This document shows, one piece after another, positions 17,364-24,649 of a stretch of 64,000 nucleotides of DNA; the first letter of the stretch is position 1, and each line of letters starts with the position of its first letter. Below the pieces are notes generated by a model. That model was not told the DNA's origin and made no database searches. It saw nothing but the letters and a program-made list of their open reading frames with translations. A program made the translations under genes and the position numbers. This DNA is from Sva-07 sp963707515 (lineage in GTDB: Bacteria; Actinomycetota; Acidimicrobiia; Acidimicrobiales; Ilumatobacteraceae), in the NCBI GenBank assembly GCA_963707515.1, contig CAVPQI010000001.1, positions 620,001 to 684,000 of the forward strand, given 5' to 3'.

Positions 17364-18067
17364 CGCGTCGTTCCTTCCGGGAGGTCAGTGGGTGCGGGTG
17401 CGCGGGTGTCGGCGGTGGACAGGTGGGCGGCGAGCAGCGGCACCAGGAAGGCGCGGGCGGCGTCTTCGTCGCCGAGGTCGATGACATCGGACGGCGACAA
17501 GAAGTAGGAGATGACGAGCCGGGCGACGAGGTCGATCAGCGCCCGCGCCGAGGTCCGCGGCAGGTAGTCGTCGACGAACGGCACGAGGTAGGCGGTCGCC
17601 ATGCGGATGATCCGCGGCAGGCCGTCGACGGTCAACTCGTTGATCACGAAGCCCGGCTCCGAGGCCAGCATCGTCGCCAGGTGCTGGTCGGCGCGCAGCT
17701 CCTGGGTGGCCGCGGCGACCACCCGCACGAGGAGGTCCTCCAACGTCTCGACCCCGTCGAGCCGAGCGAGCAGGCGGTCGAAGAAGCAGTCGATCTCGTA
17801 CACCCGGTGGGCCTCGAAGATGACGTCGCGCCCGCCCGGGAACAAGCGGTACAGGGTCGCGCGCGACACGCCGCTCTGGCGGGCGATGTCGTCGACGGTC
17901 ACCTTGTCGAAGCCCCAGCGCTCGACGCAGGCGTCGACGGCGCCGATCACGCGCAGCTCGATCGGCGTCCATGCCTGGTCCGGCGTCTTGCGTGCCATGG
18001 TGCGTGCAGAGGTGCGTGTCGAGGTGCGTGCCGCCGTGCGTGTCGCAGATCGTCTCGCCACCGCCAT
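17360..18067 (-). CDS. TetR family transcriptional regulator
   Basis: A 235-residue protein from ATG 18067. The N-terminal 25 residues are Arg/Thr repeats (RTAARTSTRTSART) encoded by a 12-bp tandem repeat. Then comes the TetR HTH (VERWGFDKVTVDDIARQSGV, SRATLYRLFPGGRDVIF). The C-terminal ligand domain is divergent. It is cotranscribed with the ferritin-like gene downstream, and the palindrome at 18070-18096 just ahead of its start suggests autoregulation. The divergent amino-acid ABC operon starts about 100 bp away and could share control. Confidence 0.88.
   Translation of the reverse strand: MAVARRSATRTAARTSTRTSARTMARKTPDQAWTPIELRVIGAVDACVERWGFDKVTVDDIARQSGVSRATLYRLFPGGRDVIFEAHRVYEIDCFFDRLLARLDGVETLEDLLVRVVAAATQELRADQHLATMLASEPGFVINELTVDGLPRIIRMATAYLVPFVDDYLPRTSARALIDLVARLVISYFLSPSDVIDLGDEDAARAFLVPLLAAHLSTADTRAPAPTDLPEGTTR
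18000..18047. repeat. 12-bp tandem repeat (4 copies) inside the TetR gene
   Basis: Copies of GTGCGTGYMGMS start at 18000, 18012, 18024 and 18036. They encode the Arg-Thr-rich N-terminal tail of the TetR protein. The period is a multiple of three, so copy-number changes would keep the frame. Confidence 0.8.
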
Positions 18068-18069
18068 GA

Positions 18070-18096
18070 TGAGACAGTAGGACGCTTTTCGTCTCA
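18070..18096. promoter_or_regulatory. Palindrome TGAGAC-N15-GTCTCA, probable TetR operator
   Basis: TGAGAC (18070-18075) and GTCTCA (18091-18096) are perfect inverted arms, ending 3 bp before the TetR start codon. The position and 27-bp length fit an autoregulatory operator. Confidence 0.55.
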
Positions 18097-18168
18097 CCGT
18101 CAATGCTCGCCGCAGAACGGGTCCGGTAGCGTTGCTCGTTGCGTGAACAACGACAACGAGGAGACCTC

Positions 18169-19068
18169 ATGCGATCGTCCCTGAATTTCCGCCGTCTCGT
18201 GCCGGCCATCGCCGTTACGGCGCTCGTACTCGGTGCCTGCGGCAGTGACGACGACGACAGCGGCGACGACGCCGGCACCTCGACCGGCGGCACGACCGAC
18301 GATGCAGCGGCCGGCGGCGACTGCACGGCGACGATCGAGTCCGGCGTGTTGACCATCGCCACCGGCGAGCCGGCCTTCTACCCGTGGGTCATCGACGACG
18401 CGCCCGAGTCCGGGGAGGGATTCGAGGCCGCGGTCGCCTACGCCGTCGCCGCCGAGATGGGCTACGACGCCGACGCCGTGACGTGGGTGCGGACGACGTT
18501 CGACGAGGCGATCCAGCCGGGCGCCAAGAACTTCGACCTCAACCTGCAGCAGTACTCGATCACGCCCGAGCGCGCCGAGAACATCGACTTCTCGCTCCCC
18601 TACTACACGAGCAACCAGGCGATCGTCGCCCTCGACGGCTCGGCCGCCGAGGGGGTGACCACCGTTGCCGACCTCAAGGAGGTCAAGCTCGGTGCCCAGG
18701 TCGGCACGACCAGCCTGGAGTTCATCACCAACGTCATCCAGCCGACCCAGGATCCGTTCGTCTACGACGACAACGTCGGCGCCAAGGCCGCCCTCGAGGC
18801 GAACCAGATCGACGCCGCCGTGTTCGACCTGCCGACCGCGCTCTACGTGTCGGGTGTCGAGATCGAGGGATCGAGCGTCATCGGCCAGTTCCCCGCCGAC
18901 GCCGGCGAGGGCACCGACCAGTTCGGCTTCGTGTTGGAGAAGGGCAGCGATCTCACCGGCTGCGTCGACGCAGCGATCCAGACGTTGACCGACAACGGTG
19001 AGCTCGAGGCGATCACCCAGGAGTGGCTCGCCGACTTCACCGGCGCGCCGGTCATCTCGGTCGAGTGA
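18169..19068 (+). CDS. Amino-acid ABC transporter substrate-binding lipoprotein
   Basis: A 299-residue protein from ATG 18169, with GAGGAG upstream. A lipoprotein signal ends LVLGAC (Cys24), followed by an Asp/Ser-rich linker. The mature part is an SBP_bac_3 fold: ESGVLTIATGEPAFYPWV, then GFEAAVAYAVAAEMGY, then NFDLNLQQYSITPERAENID, which are the usual ligand-loop motifs of polar amino-acid binders. It lies ahead of a permease and ATPase; the 90-bp gap holds a long hairpin, which often keeps the binding protein more abundant than the membrane parts. The ligand (amino acid or cystine-like compound) is not determined. Confidence 0.9.
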   Translation: MRSSLNFRRLVPAIAVTALVLGACGSDDDDSGDDAGTSTGGTTDDAAAGGDCTATIESGVLTIATGEPAFYPWVIDDAPESGEGFEAAVAYAVAAEMGYDADAVTWVRTTFDEAIQPGAKNFDLNLQQYSITPERAENIDFSLPYYTSNQAIVALDGSAAEGVTTVADLKEVKLGAQVGTTSLEFITNVIQPTQDPFVYDDNVGAKAALEANQIDAAVFDLPTALYVSGVEIEGSSVIGQFPADAGEGTDQFGFVLEKGSDLTGCVDAAIQTLTDNGELEAITQEWLADFTGAPVISVE

Positions 19069-19094
19069 CGGACACCGGTACGTCGTGAGAACCC

Positions 19095-19143
19095 GAATGC
19101 GTGAACAGTGTGCGCCGACCGGAGGCACGCTGTTCACGCATTC
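19095..19143. repeat. Long hairpin between substrate-binding protein and permease genes
   Basis: The 19-base arms GAATGCGTGAACAGTGTGC (19095-19113) and GCACGCTGTTCACGCATTC (19125-19143) pair with one mismatch around an 11-nt loop. There is no T run. It may stabilise the upstream mRNA end or cut read-through into the permease gene. The arms resemble the 1557-1595 hairpin. Confidence 0.75.
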
Positions 19144-19158
19144 GACCGGAGACGTTCG

Positions 19159-19995
19159 ATGACCGACACGCTGACCCGCCGACAGATCTACGAACGCGAC
19201 CGTCGGCGTCGCTCGATCGCGATCGCCGCGGTGAGCACGGTCCTCGTCGTCGTGGGGCTCGTCGTCTTCGTGCCGAAGGCGCCGGGGTGGGGCAAGGTCC
19301 GCCAGGCGTTCTTCGACGGTGACGTCTTCCGCGAGACCTTCCCGACGCTGCTCGATGCGTTCTGGCTCGACCTCAAGATCCTCGTCTGGTCGACGCCGCC
19401 GATCCTCGTCCTGTCGCTGCTGATCGCCCTCGCCCGCAACACCCGGTCGGCGGTGCTGTTCCCGGTCCGGGCCTTCGCCGTGGTCTACACCGACGTGCTG
19501 CGCGGCATCCCGGTGATCCTCCTCGTCTACTTGATCGGCTTCGGCGTGCCCGCCCTCGGGTTGTCGCGCACCTGGTCCAACCCGCTCATCTGGGGCACGG
19601 TGACGCTCGTGCTCTCGTACTCGGCCTACGTCGCCGAGGTCATCCGGGCGGGCATCGAGGGTGTCCACGAGAGCCAGCGTGCGGGCGCCCGCTCGCTCGG
19701 CATGACGCACCGCCAGGCGATGACCACCGTCGTGCTGCCGCAGGCGTTCCGCGGCATCGTGCCGCCGATGATGAACAGCTTCGTCAGCCTGCAGAAGGAC
19801 GTCGCCCTCGTCAGCCTCATCGGGCCCGTCGAGATCCTCCGCCAGGCGGGCATCGAGAAGGCCCGCTACGCCAACTTCACCCCGTACGTCGTGGCCTCGT
19901 TGATCTTCCTCGCCATCACGATCCCGTGCACCCGTCTCGCCGACTGGGCCCTGGCCCGCCAGCGCGCCCGGGTCGGCGCGACGTCCATCGCATGA
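19159..19995 (+). CDS. Amino-acid ABC transporter permease
   Basis: A 278-residue inner-membrane protein of the HisM/GlnP type. After an Arg-rich cytoplasmic N terminus come about five or six helices. The EAA loop that contacts the ATPase reads VHESQRAGARSLGMTHRQAM with VVLPQAFRGIVPP. Typical family strings YTDVLRGIPVILLV and LSYSAYVAEVIRAGIEG are present. Only one permease gene is seen, so it probably works as a homodimer. Its stop overlaps the ATPase start as ATGA. The upstream GTG at 19108 is rejected because it lies inside the hairpin. Confidence 0.92.
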   Translation: MTDTLTRRQIYERDRRRRSIAIAAVSTVLVVVGLVVFVPKAPGWGKVRQAFFDGDVFRETFPTLLDAFWLDLKILVWSTPPILVLSLLIALARNTRSAVLFPVRAFAVVYTDVLRGIPVILLVYLIGFGVPALGLSRTWSNPLIWGTVTLVLSYSAYVAEVIRAGIEGVHESQRAGARSLGMTHRQAMTTVVLPQAFRGIVPPMMNSFVSLQKDVALVSLIGPVEILRQAGIEKARYANFTPYVVASLIFLAITIPCTRLADWALARQRARVGATSIA

Positions 19996-20771
19996 CCGAC
20001 GCCAACCGTCTCGCCACGCAACCGCGGCCGCCCAAGCTCGTGCTCCACGGCGTGCGCAAGTCGTTCGGCGACACGGTCGTGCTCGACGGGATCGATCTGA
20101 CGGTCGGCGACGGCGACGTGATCACGTTGATCGGCGCCTCCGGGTCCGGCAAGTCGACGTTGCTGCGCTGCGTCAACCTGCTGGAGCCGATCGACGACGG
20201 TCGCATCGAGTTCGACGGTGCCGACATCGCCGAGCCGGGCCTCGACCCCGACCCGGTGCGCCGACGCATCGGCATGGTCTTCCAGAGCTTCAACCTCTTC
20301 CCCCACATGTCGGTCGTCGACAACGTCGCCATCGGCACGCGCAAGGTGCTCGGGGTGCCGAAATCGCGGGCGCGGGCCGAGGCTCGGCAGCTGCTCGAGC
20401 GGTTGGGGCTGGCAGCGCGCGCCGACGCCTACCCGGACCAGCTCTCCGGCGGCCAGCAGCAGCGCGTCGCGATCGCCCGGTCGCTGGCGATGAGCCCCGA
20501 GGTGATGCTGCTCGACGAGATCACCTCGGCGCTCGACCCCGAACTCGTCGGCGAAGTGCTCGACGTCGTGCGCGAGCTCAAGCACGACGGCATGACGATG
20601 CTCTTCGCCACCCACGAGATGGCGTTCGCCCGCGAGATCAGCGACCGCGTGTGCTTCCTCCACGCCGGTCGAATCCTCGAGTCGGGACCGCCGTCGCAGA
20701 TCTTCGGCGCTCCCACCGAGCCGCGCACGCACGCCTTCCTGCAACGCGTCATCGACGCCGGCCGGCTCTAA
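19992..20771 (+). CDS. Amino-acid ABC transporter ATP-binding protein
   Basis: A 259-residue ABC ATPase of the GlnQ/HisP type. Walker A is GASGSGKSTLLRC, the Q-loop MVFQSFNLFPHMSV, the signature LSGGQQQRVAIARSLA, Walker B VMLLDEITSALDPEL, and the H-loop His is in FATHEM. It powers import with the permease and binding protein immediately upstream (4-bp overlap). The operon ends here, followed by a dispersed repeat and a perfect hairpin before the convergent DUF1996 gene. Confidence 0.94.
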   Translation: MTDANRLATQPRPPKLVLHGVRKSFGDTVVLDGIDLTVGDGDVITLIGASGSGKSTLLRCVNLLEPIDDGRIEFDGADIAEPGLDPDPVRRRIGMVFQSFNLFPHMSVVDNVAIGTRKVLGVPKSRARAEARQLLERLGLAARADAYPDQLSGGQQQRVAIARSLAMSPEVMLLDEITSALDPELVGEVLDVVRELKHDGMTMLFATHEMAFAREISDRVCFLHAGRILESGPPSQIFGAPTEPRTHAFLQRVIDAGRL

Positions 20772-20775
20772 CCAC

Positions 20776-20857
20776 TCGTCGGGCCTCACCGCACCCCGGC
20801 GATCGGTCACGTCTGGTCGGCCCGACGGCGGCTCGTCGCTGGCGCTTCCCTCGCCGC
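20776..20857. repeat. Single copy of the dispersed GTCGGGCC...CTTCCCTCGCCGC repeat
   Basis: This 82-bp block carries TCGTCGGGCCTCACC at one end and CTGGTCGGCCCGAC then GGCTCGTCGCTGGCGCTTCC at the other. It matches the tandem units at 4863-5082 over the 3' 43 bases. It sits between the convergent ATPase and DUF1996 genes. Confidence 0.85.
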
Positions 20858-20876
20858 GCCCAACCGACCAAGCGAC

Positions 20877-20913
20877 CACGTGACGAACGGGACCCGTCCC
20901 CGTTCGTCACGTG
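20877..20913. repeat. Perfect 15-bp-stem hairpin, CACGTGACGAACGGG arms
   Basis: The arms are CACGTGACGAACGGG (20877-20891) and its exact complement (20899-20913), with loop ACCCGTC. The outer stem is almost the same as the hairpin at 51221-51257. It lies just downstream of the DUF1996 gene (stop 20924, minus strand) and may end both convergent transcripts, though it lacks a T tract. Confidence 0.75.
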
Positions 20914-20923
20914 GCGAGTCGGC

Positions 20924-21880
20924 TCAGCTGGTGACGCCGCAGACGCGATCGGCGTTGAGGCACAGGGCGACCTCGTCGTCGAGCTTGTCCTGATCCCAGA
21001 CGTTCCAGAAGTCGGCGTGAGCGGTGCGGATGTCGCCCGACGCCAGTGACAGTCCGGTTGGGTCGACCGGCGGGTAGTCGATCGCCAGTTGCAGCATCGG
21101 AATCGGCGTCGGATGCGACGCCGGACAGACGCCGTCGGTGCTGCGCGCCGTGTGGTCGACCGGTGCCGGTTGCATCGACATCGAGCTCCCGCCGTCGTGG
21201 TGGGCGACCTCGACCGGTTCCGCATCGTCACCGCGCAGCCGCTCACCGTCCCAGCAATCGGGGAAGTTGATCCACAGCCGCAACGTGCTGCGCTCGGGAC
21301 ACGGCATCGGCGCCGTCGCGCGAGCGGCGCCCGTGCCACACGACCACGCCACGACCTCGATCGGCTGGGTCGCGGTCGCCAGCGCGTCGCCGGCGACCAT
21401 CATCAGCCCCGCCGGGTACGGCTCGATCGTCGCCGGATCGACGCCGAAGCCCGGGCGGTAGTAGGCCGTTGCCTTCACCGGCACGACGGGATCACCGGCG
21501 TCGTCGAGCAACGCCGGGGCCCAGTACGACGCGGTGTCCAGCCGCTGCTCACACGACGTCGCCGCGCCGGCGACGCGGTCGTAGTCCGGCACGGCATCGA
21601 CGAGTTGGTTGCCGAAGAACACGTGGAGGTGGCTCGCCCCGGGCTGGTTGGGATGGACGATCGGGTCGTCGAACGCCGTGTGGCTGACCGCGCACTCGAC
21701 GACGAACTGCGCCACGCGACCCTGCGGGCCGACGCGCTCCGGGTCGAGTCGCTCGATGCCACCGTCGGTCGTCGACGGCTCGTCACCGGTGGCGCACCCG
21801 GCAACGAGCAGCGCAGCGCCGACGAGACCGCCGAGGCCGAGCGAGCGCCGCCGCCGCCGAGATCGACGACCGGCGGTCAT
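20924..21880 (-). CDS. DUF1996 domain-containing lipoprotein
   Basis: A 318-residue exported protein. A strongly basic N terminus (GRRSRRRRRS) leads to a lipobox LLVAGC (Cys29). DUF1996 landmarks are present: DPIVHPNQPGASHLHVFFGNQ, with its conserved His pair, SYWAPAL, YYRPGF, MMVAGDA, WINFPDCWDG, and a HPTPIPMLQLAIDYP ending. DUF1996 proteins are secreted and found in fungi and actinobacteria; their function is not established. It is the last gene of a three-gene unit with a beta-helix protein (14 bp upstream) and a cupredoxin. Confidence 0.85.
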   Translation of the reverse strand: MTAGRRSRRRRRSLGLGGLVGAALLVAGCATGDEPSTTDGGIERLDPERVGPQGRVAQFVVECAVSHTAFDDPIVHPNQPGASHLHVFFGNQLVDAVPDYDRVAGAATSCEQRLDTASYWAPALLDDAGDPVVPVKATAYYRPGFGVDPATIEPYPAGLMMVAGDALATATQPIEVVAWSCGTGAARATAPMPCPERSTLRLWINFPDCWDGERLRGDDAEPVEVAHHDGGSSMSMQPAPVDHTARSTDGVCPASHPTPIPMLQLAIDYPPVDPTGLSLASGDIRTAHADFWNVWDQDKLDDEVALCLNADRVCGVTS

Positions 21881-21894
21881 CTCCGGATCGCGCC

Positions 21895-23367
21895 TCAACC
21901 AGCGGGCTTGGTGGGCACGGCGATCGCGGTGAGATCGACGGGACGCGGCGGCCCGGCGTGGACGACGGGTGCGTTCTCCGGATCGTCCATCCCCTCGAGG
22001 ACCGGCGGGTCGGGCAGCGGCGCCGTCTGGTAGTCGACCGGTGCCGGACGGGTCTCGATCTCGGACAGCCACGACAGCACGTCGAGCGGCGTGTCGTCCC
22101 AATTGCCCGAGCCGGTGCCACCACACGGCGCCAGCGTCTCGATGTTCGCTGGCGCCGAGGTCGTGAAGACGTTGCCCGACCAGCAGTTGCGCAGGTCCTG
22201 CGTCGGCACCCCGACCCCGGCGACACCGAGGTCGGCGACGCGGCTGTCGGACACGTCGTTGCCGATCACCTGGTTGTCCCACGACTCCCACAGCAGCGCC
22301 TCGGGCACCTCGTCGGCGAGTGCCTGCTCGCGCTGCGTGGCGCAGTCGGTGGTCCACTCGTCCTCGGTCGGCAGGTCGTCGTTCGGTCCCTCCTCGAGGA
22401 AGGGCACCAGCCCGATGCCGGTCTTGTCGTGGTCGTAGACGAGGTTGCGTTCGACGGTGTTGGCGATGCCACCGGGGATCAGGATGCCGTTGCCCATGGC
22501 GAGGATCGCCACGTCGATCGCCGGTGTGTCCGGTTGGTTGTTGGAATGGACGAGGTTGCCGACGATCGTCGTCTGCCGCTCCGGGTAGCACAGCTCGTAG
22601 CTGCCCGAGTTGGGCACGATGCCCGCCCGGTTGTGACGGAACGTCGAGTTGACGATCAACAGATTGCCGCCGGAGTTGGTGCCCGAGTAGCCGAGTCCGT
22701 TGTGCTCCGCGATCACGTCGTCGATCAGCGAGTCGCACGGGAAGCACTGCCCGATGTACACGCCGGCGTCCGGGCTGCCGGCACCGTAGGCGTGTTCGAT
22801 CGTGCCGTTGATCGAGTCGAAGCCGTAGATGCCGTAGTCGCCGTTGCGGATGGCGTTGACGTAGGAGGCGCGGTAGCCGTCGACCTCGAGGAAGAAGACG
22901 CCGTTGCTCGTGTAGTTCTGGGTGGTCAGGTTCTCGATGACGACACCGTTCGCGCCGAGCACGCGGATGCCGTTGTCGAGCTCGAACTCACCGTCGAGGA
23001 CGACCTCGTTGCGGTCGAGCCCACGGATCGTCAGGTTGTCCGTGGTGACGTTGACGGCCTCGTGGTAGGTGCCCGGGGCGACGAGGATCAGATCACCTTC
23101 GGCCGCCGCCTCGACGGCCTCGGTGATCGTCTCGTGATCGTCGGGCACGCGGAGCACCCCGCCGCCCGGCGCCTCCGTCGTCGCCGTCGTGTCGTCACTC
23201 GACGCCTCGGTCGTCGCCGGTGCGTCGGTCGTGCCGGCGGGCGCCGCCGTCGTCTCGCTGACCGCGGTGTCCGCCGCCCCCGACCCGTCGTCGTCGCTGC
23301 TGCTGCACGCCGCGATGACGAGTCCTGCTGCGAGGATCGCCGTGGCGATCCGCATCCGTTGCTTCAT
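21895..23367 (-). CDS. Right-handed parallel beta-helix lipoprotein
   Basis: A 490-residue protein from ATG 23367, with GGGGAG five bases upstream. Lipobox VIAAC (Cys21) is followed by an Asp/Ser/Thr/Glu/Ala-rich linker to about residue 85. After it, LRVPDDHETITEAVEAAAEGD is the usual start of a NosD/pectin-lyase-type helix, with repeated turns such as NLTIRGLDRNEVVLDG and GVVIENLTTQNYTSNGVF and PbH1-type rungs to about residue 400. Conserved Cys pairs occur (CFPCDS; CYPE). It is probably a surface carbohydrate-binding or lyase-like protein; no catalytic set is clear. It is cotranscribed with cupredoxin and DUF1996 genes. Confidence 0.82.
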   Translation of the reverse strand: MKQRMRIATAILAAGLVIAACSSSDDDGSGAADTAVSETTAAPAGTTDAPATTEASSDDTTATTEAPGGGVLRVPDDHETITEAVEAAAEGDLILVAPGTYHEAVNVTTDNLTIRGLDRNEVVLDGEFELDNGIRVLGANGVVIENLTTQNYTSNGVFFLEVDGYRASYVNAIRNGDYGIYGFDSINGTIEHAYGAGSPDAGVYIGQCFPCDSLIDDVIAEHNGLGYSGTNSGGNLLIVNSTFRHNRAGIVPNSGSYELCYPERQTTIVGNLVHSNNQPDTPAIDVAILAMGNGILIPGGIANTVERNLVYDHDKTGIGLVPFLEEGPNDDLPTEDEWTTDCATQREQALADEVPEALLWESWDNQVIGNDVSDSRVADLGVAGVGVPTQDLRNCWSGNVFTTSAPANIETLAPCGGTGSGNWDDTPLDVLSWLSEIETRPAPVDYQTAPLPDPPVLEGMDDPENAPVVHAGPPRPVDLTAIAVPTKPAG

Positions 23368-23427
23368 GTTCACTCCCCTGATTGGTTCGTCGATCGATGG
23401 CTCGTCGATTGTCGGCTCGTGGCGGCG

Positions 23428-23934
23428 TCAGCTGACGACGATGGTGCCGATCATCCCGACGTCTTCGGTGCCGTGGATGGTGCAGTAGTAGCGGTAGGTG
23501 CCCGGCGTCGTGAACACGTGCGAGTACGAGTCGCCTGGCGTGAACGATTCGAGCTCGACGCCCCAGTCCTGGGACTCGTCGACCGGCACGACGTCGTGGT
23601 CGTTGCGGCCGCGGTTCTGCCACTGGATCTCGGTGCCCGCCGCGACCTCGACGACCTCGTCGATGAACGAGTTGTCGAGGGCCCGCACGTCGACGACCTC
23701 ACCGTTGGGCGGGACCGACGCACCCGTCGCCGCGGTCGACGCAGTGGTGACCGGATCGGATCCCCGGGGGGCGGTCGCGGCTGTCGGTCCGCCCGCCGAC
23801 TCGCCCGCCGTGGCGACCGGCGCGGTGTAGACGTCCGGTCCGTCCGGCCCGCAGCTCGCCAGCACCAGCGCGGTCGCGGTGACGATGATGGTCGTGGGCA
23901 AGAGGGCGAAGCCGGAGCGGCGACGTGCGGTCAT
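23428..23934 (-). CDS. Cupredoxin-domain lipoprotein (plastocyanin-like)
   Basis: A 168-residue exported protein from ATG 23934 with lipobox LVLASC (Cys28) and a Thr/Ala/Pro-rich linker to about residue 75. The C-terminal domain is a type I copper fold: VDVRALDNSFIDEVVEVAAGTEIQW, then NDHDVV (first His), then YRYYCTIHG (Cys and second His) and GMIGTIVV (axial Met). It can carry electrons outside the membrane. It is the first gene of the unit with the beta-helix and DUF1996 proteins, so a shared surface copper or redox function is possible but unproven. Confidence 0.85.
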   Translation of the reverse strand: MTARRRSGFALLPTTIIVTATALVLASCGPDGPDVYTAPVATAGESAGGPTAATAPRGSDPVTTASTAATGASVPPNGEVVDVRALDNSFIDEVVEVAAGTEIQWQNRGRNDHDVVPVDESQDWGVELESFTPGDSYSHVFTTPGTYRYYCTIHGTEDVGMIGTIVVS

Positions 23935-24007
23935 CGAGCGCAGATCGTGCCATTTGGGACCCGGCGGCGAAGAACCCGTCAGCGGCACGATGCACCGCCC
24001 GGACGAG

Positions 24008-24649
24008 TCATCCGGGAACGATCATCTGCACGCTGGCGACCGGCGTGAAGCCGACGGCCAGGAACGACCGCAGCGCACGGGCGTTGCCGGGCGCGACGGC
24101 GGCGACGATCGTCTCGCTCGCTGGCGACCCGGCGACCGCCGCGGCCGCCAGCTCGCGACCGCCGGCGCCGTCGTCGCCGAGCTCGATGCCGAGCTCCAAC
24201 AGCCCACCGATGCCCCGGCCGATCGTGACCAGCGACGTCCCGTCCGGGCGACCGAGGCATCGGACGTCGCCGCGCAACCGGCGGGCGAACTCGGCCCGCG
24301 GGTGGTCGGCGAGGTCGGGGCGCTCGACGAGGGTCGCCGCCGCTCCTCCGCCGCGGGTGACGAGGACGGCGTCGAGGCTGTCGATCCAACCCCCGGGCCC
24401 GGCGATCGCCATTGCCACCCGCGGATGGTGGGCGCCGCCGTAGCCATCGATCAGTTCGGCGGCCTCGTCGGGGATCTCGAACGACTCGTCGACGACGACG
24501 AAGACCGAGCCGGTGAAGGCAACCACGGCGGCGACACCGTCGCGCCACGGCGCGACCCGTCGCCACGAACCGTCCGGGGTGGGGAACGAGCCGCCCGCCG
24601 CGGCAACGAGCGCGGCGCCGACCGGATGGGCCGGCGCCGGCGAGGTCAT
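24008..24649 (-). CDS. GNAT-like acetyltransferase-domain protein
   Basis: A 213-residue protein. The start at ATG 24649 overlaps the stop of the acyl-CoA ligase frame as TGATG. The C-terminal third has the GNAT acetyl-CoA-binding pattern: GRGIGGLLELGIELGDDGAGGRELAAAA, then ETIVAAVAPGNARALRSFLAVGFTPVASVQMIV, where the last string is a standard GNAT end. The N-terminal half reads like a degenerate GNAT or acyl-binding region. The substrate is unknown. The long frame that extends upstream belongs to the ligase, not to this gene. Confidence 0.72.
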   Translation of the reverse strand: MTSPAPAHPVGAALVAAAGGSFPTPDGSWRRVAPWRDGVAAVVAFTGSVFVVVDESFEIPDEAAELIDGYGGAHHPRVAMAIAGPGGWIDSLDAVLVTRGGGAAATLVERPDLADHPRAEFARRLRGDVRCLGRPDGTSLVTIGRGIGGLLELGIELGDDGAGGRELAAAAVAGSPASETIVAAVAPGNARALRSFLAVGFTPVASVQMIVPG

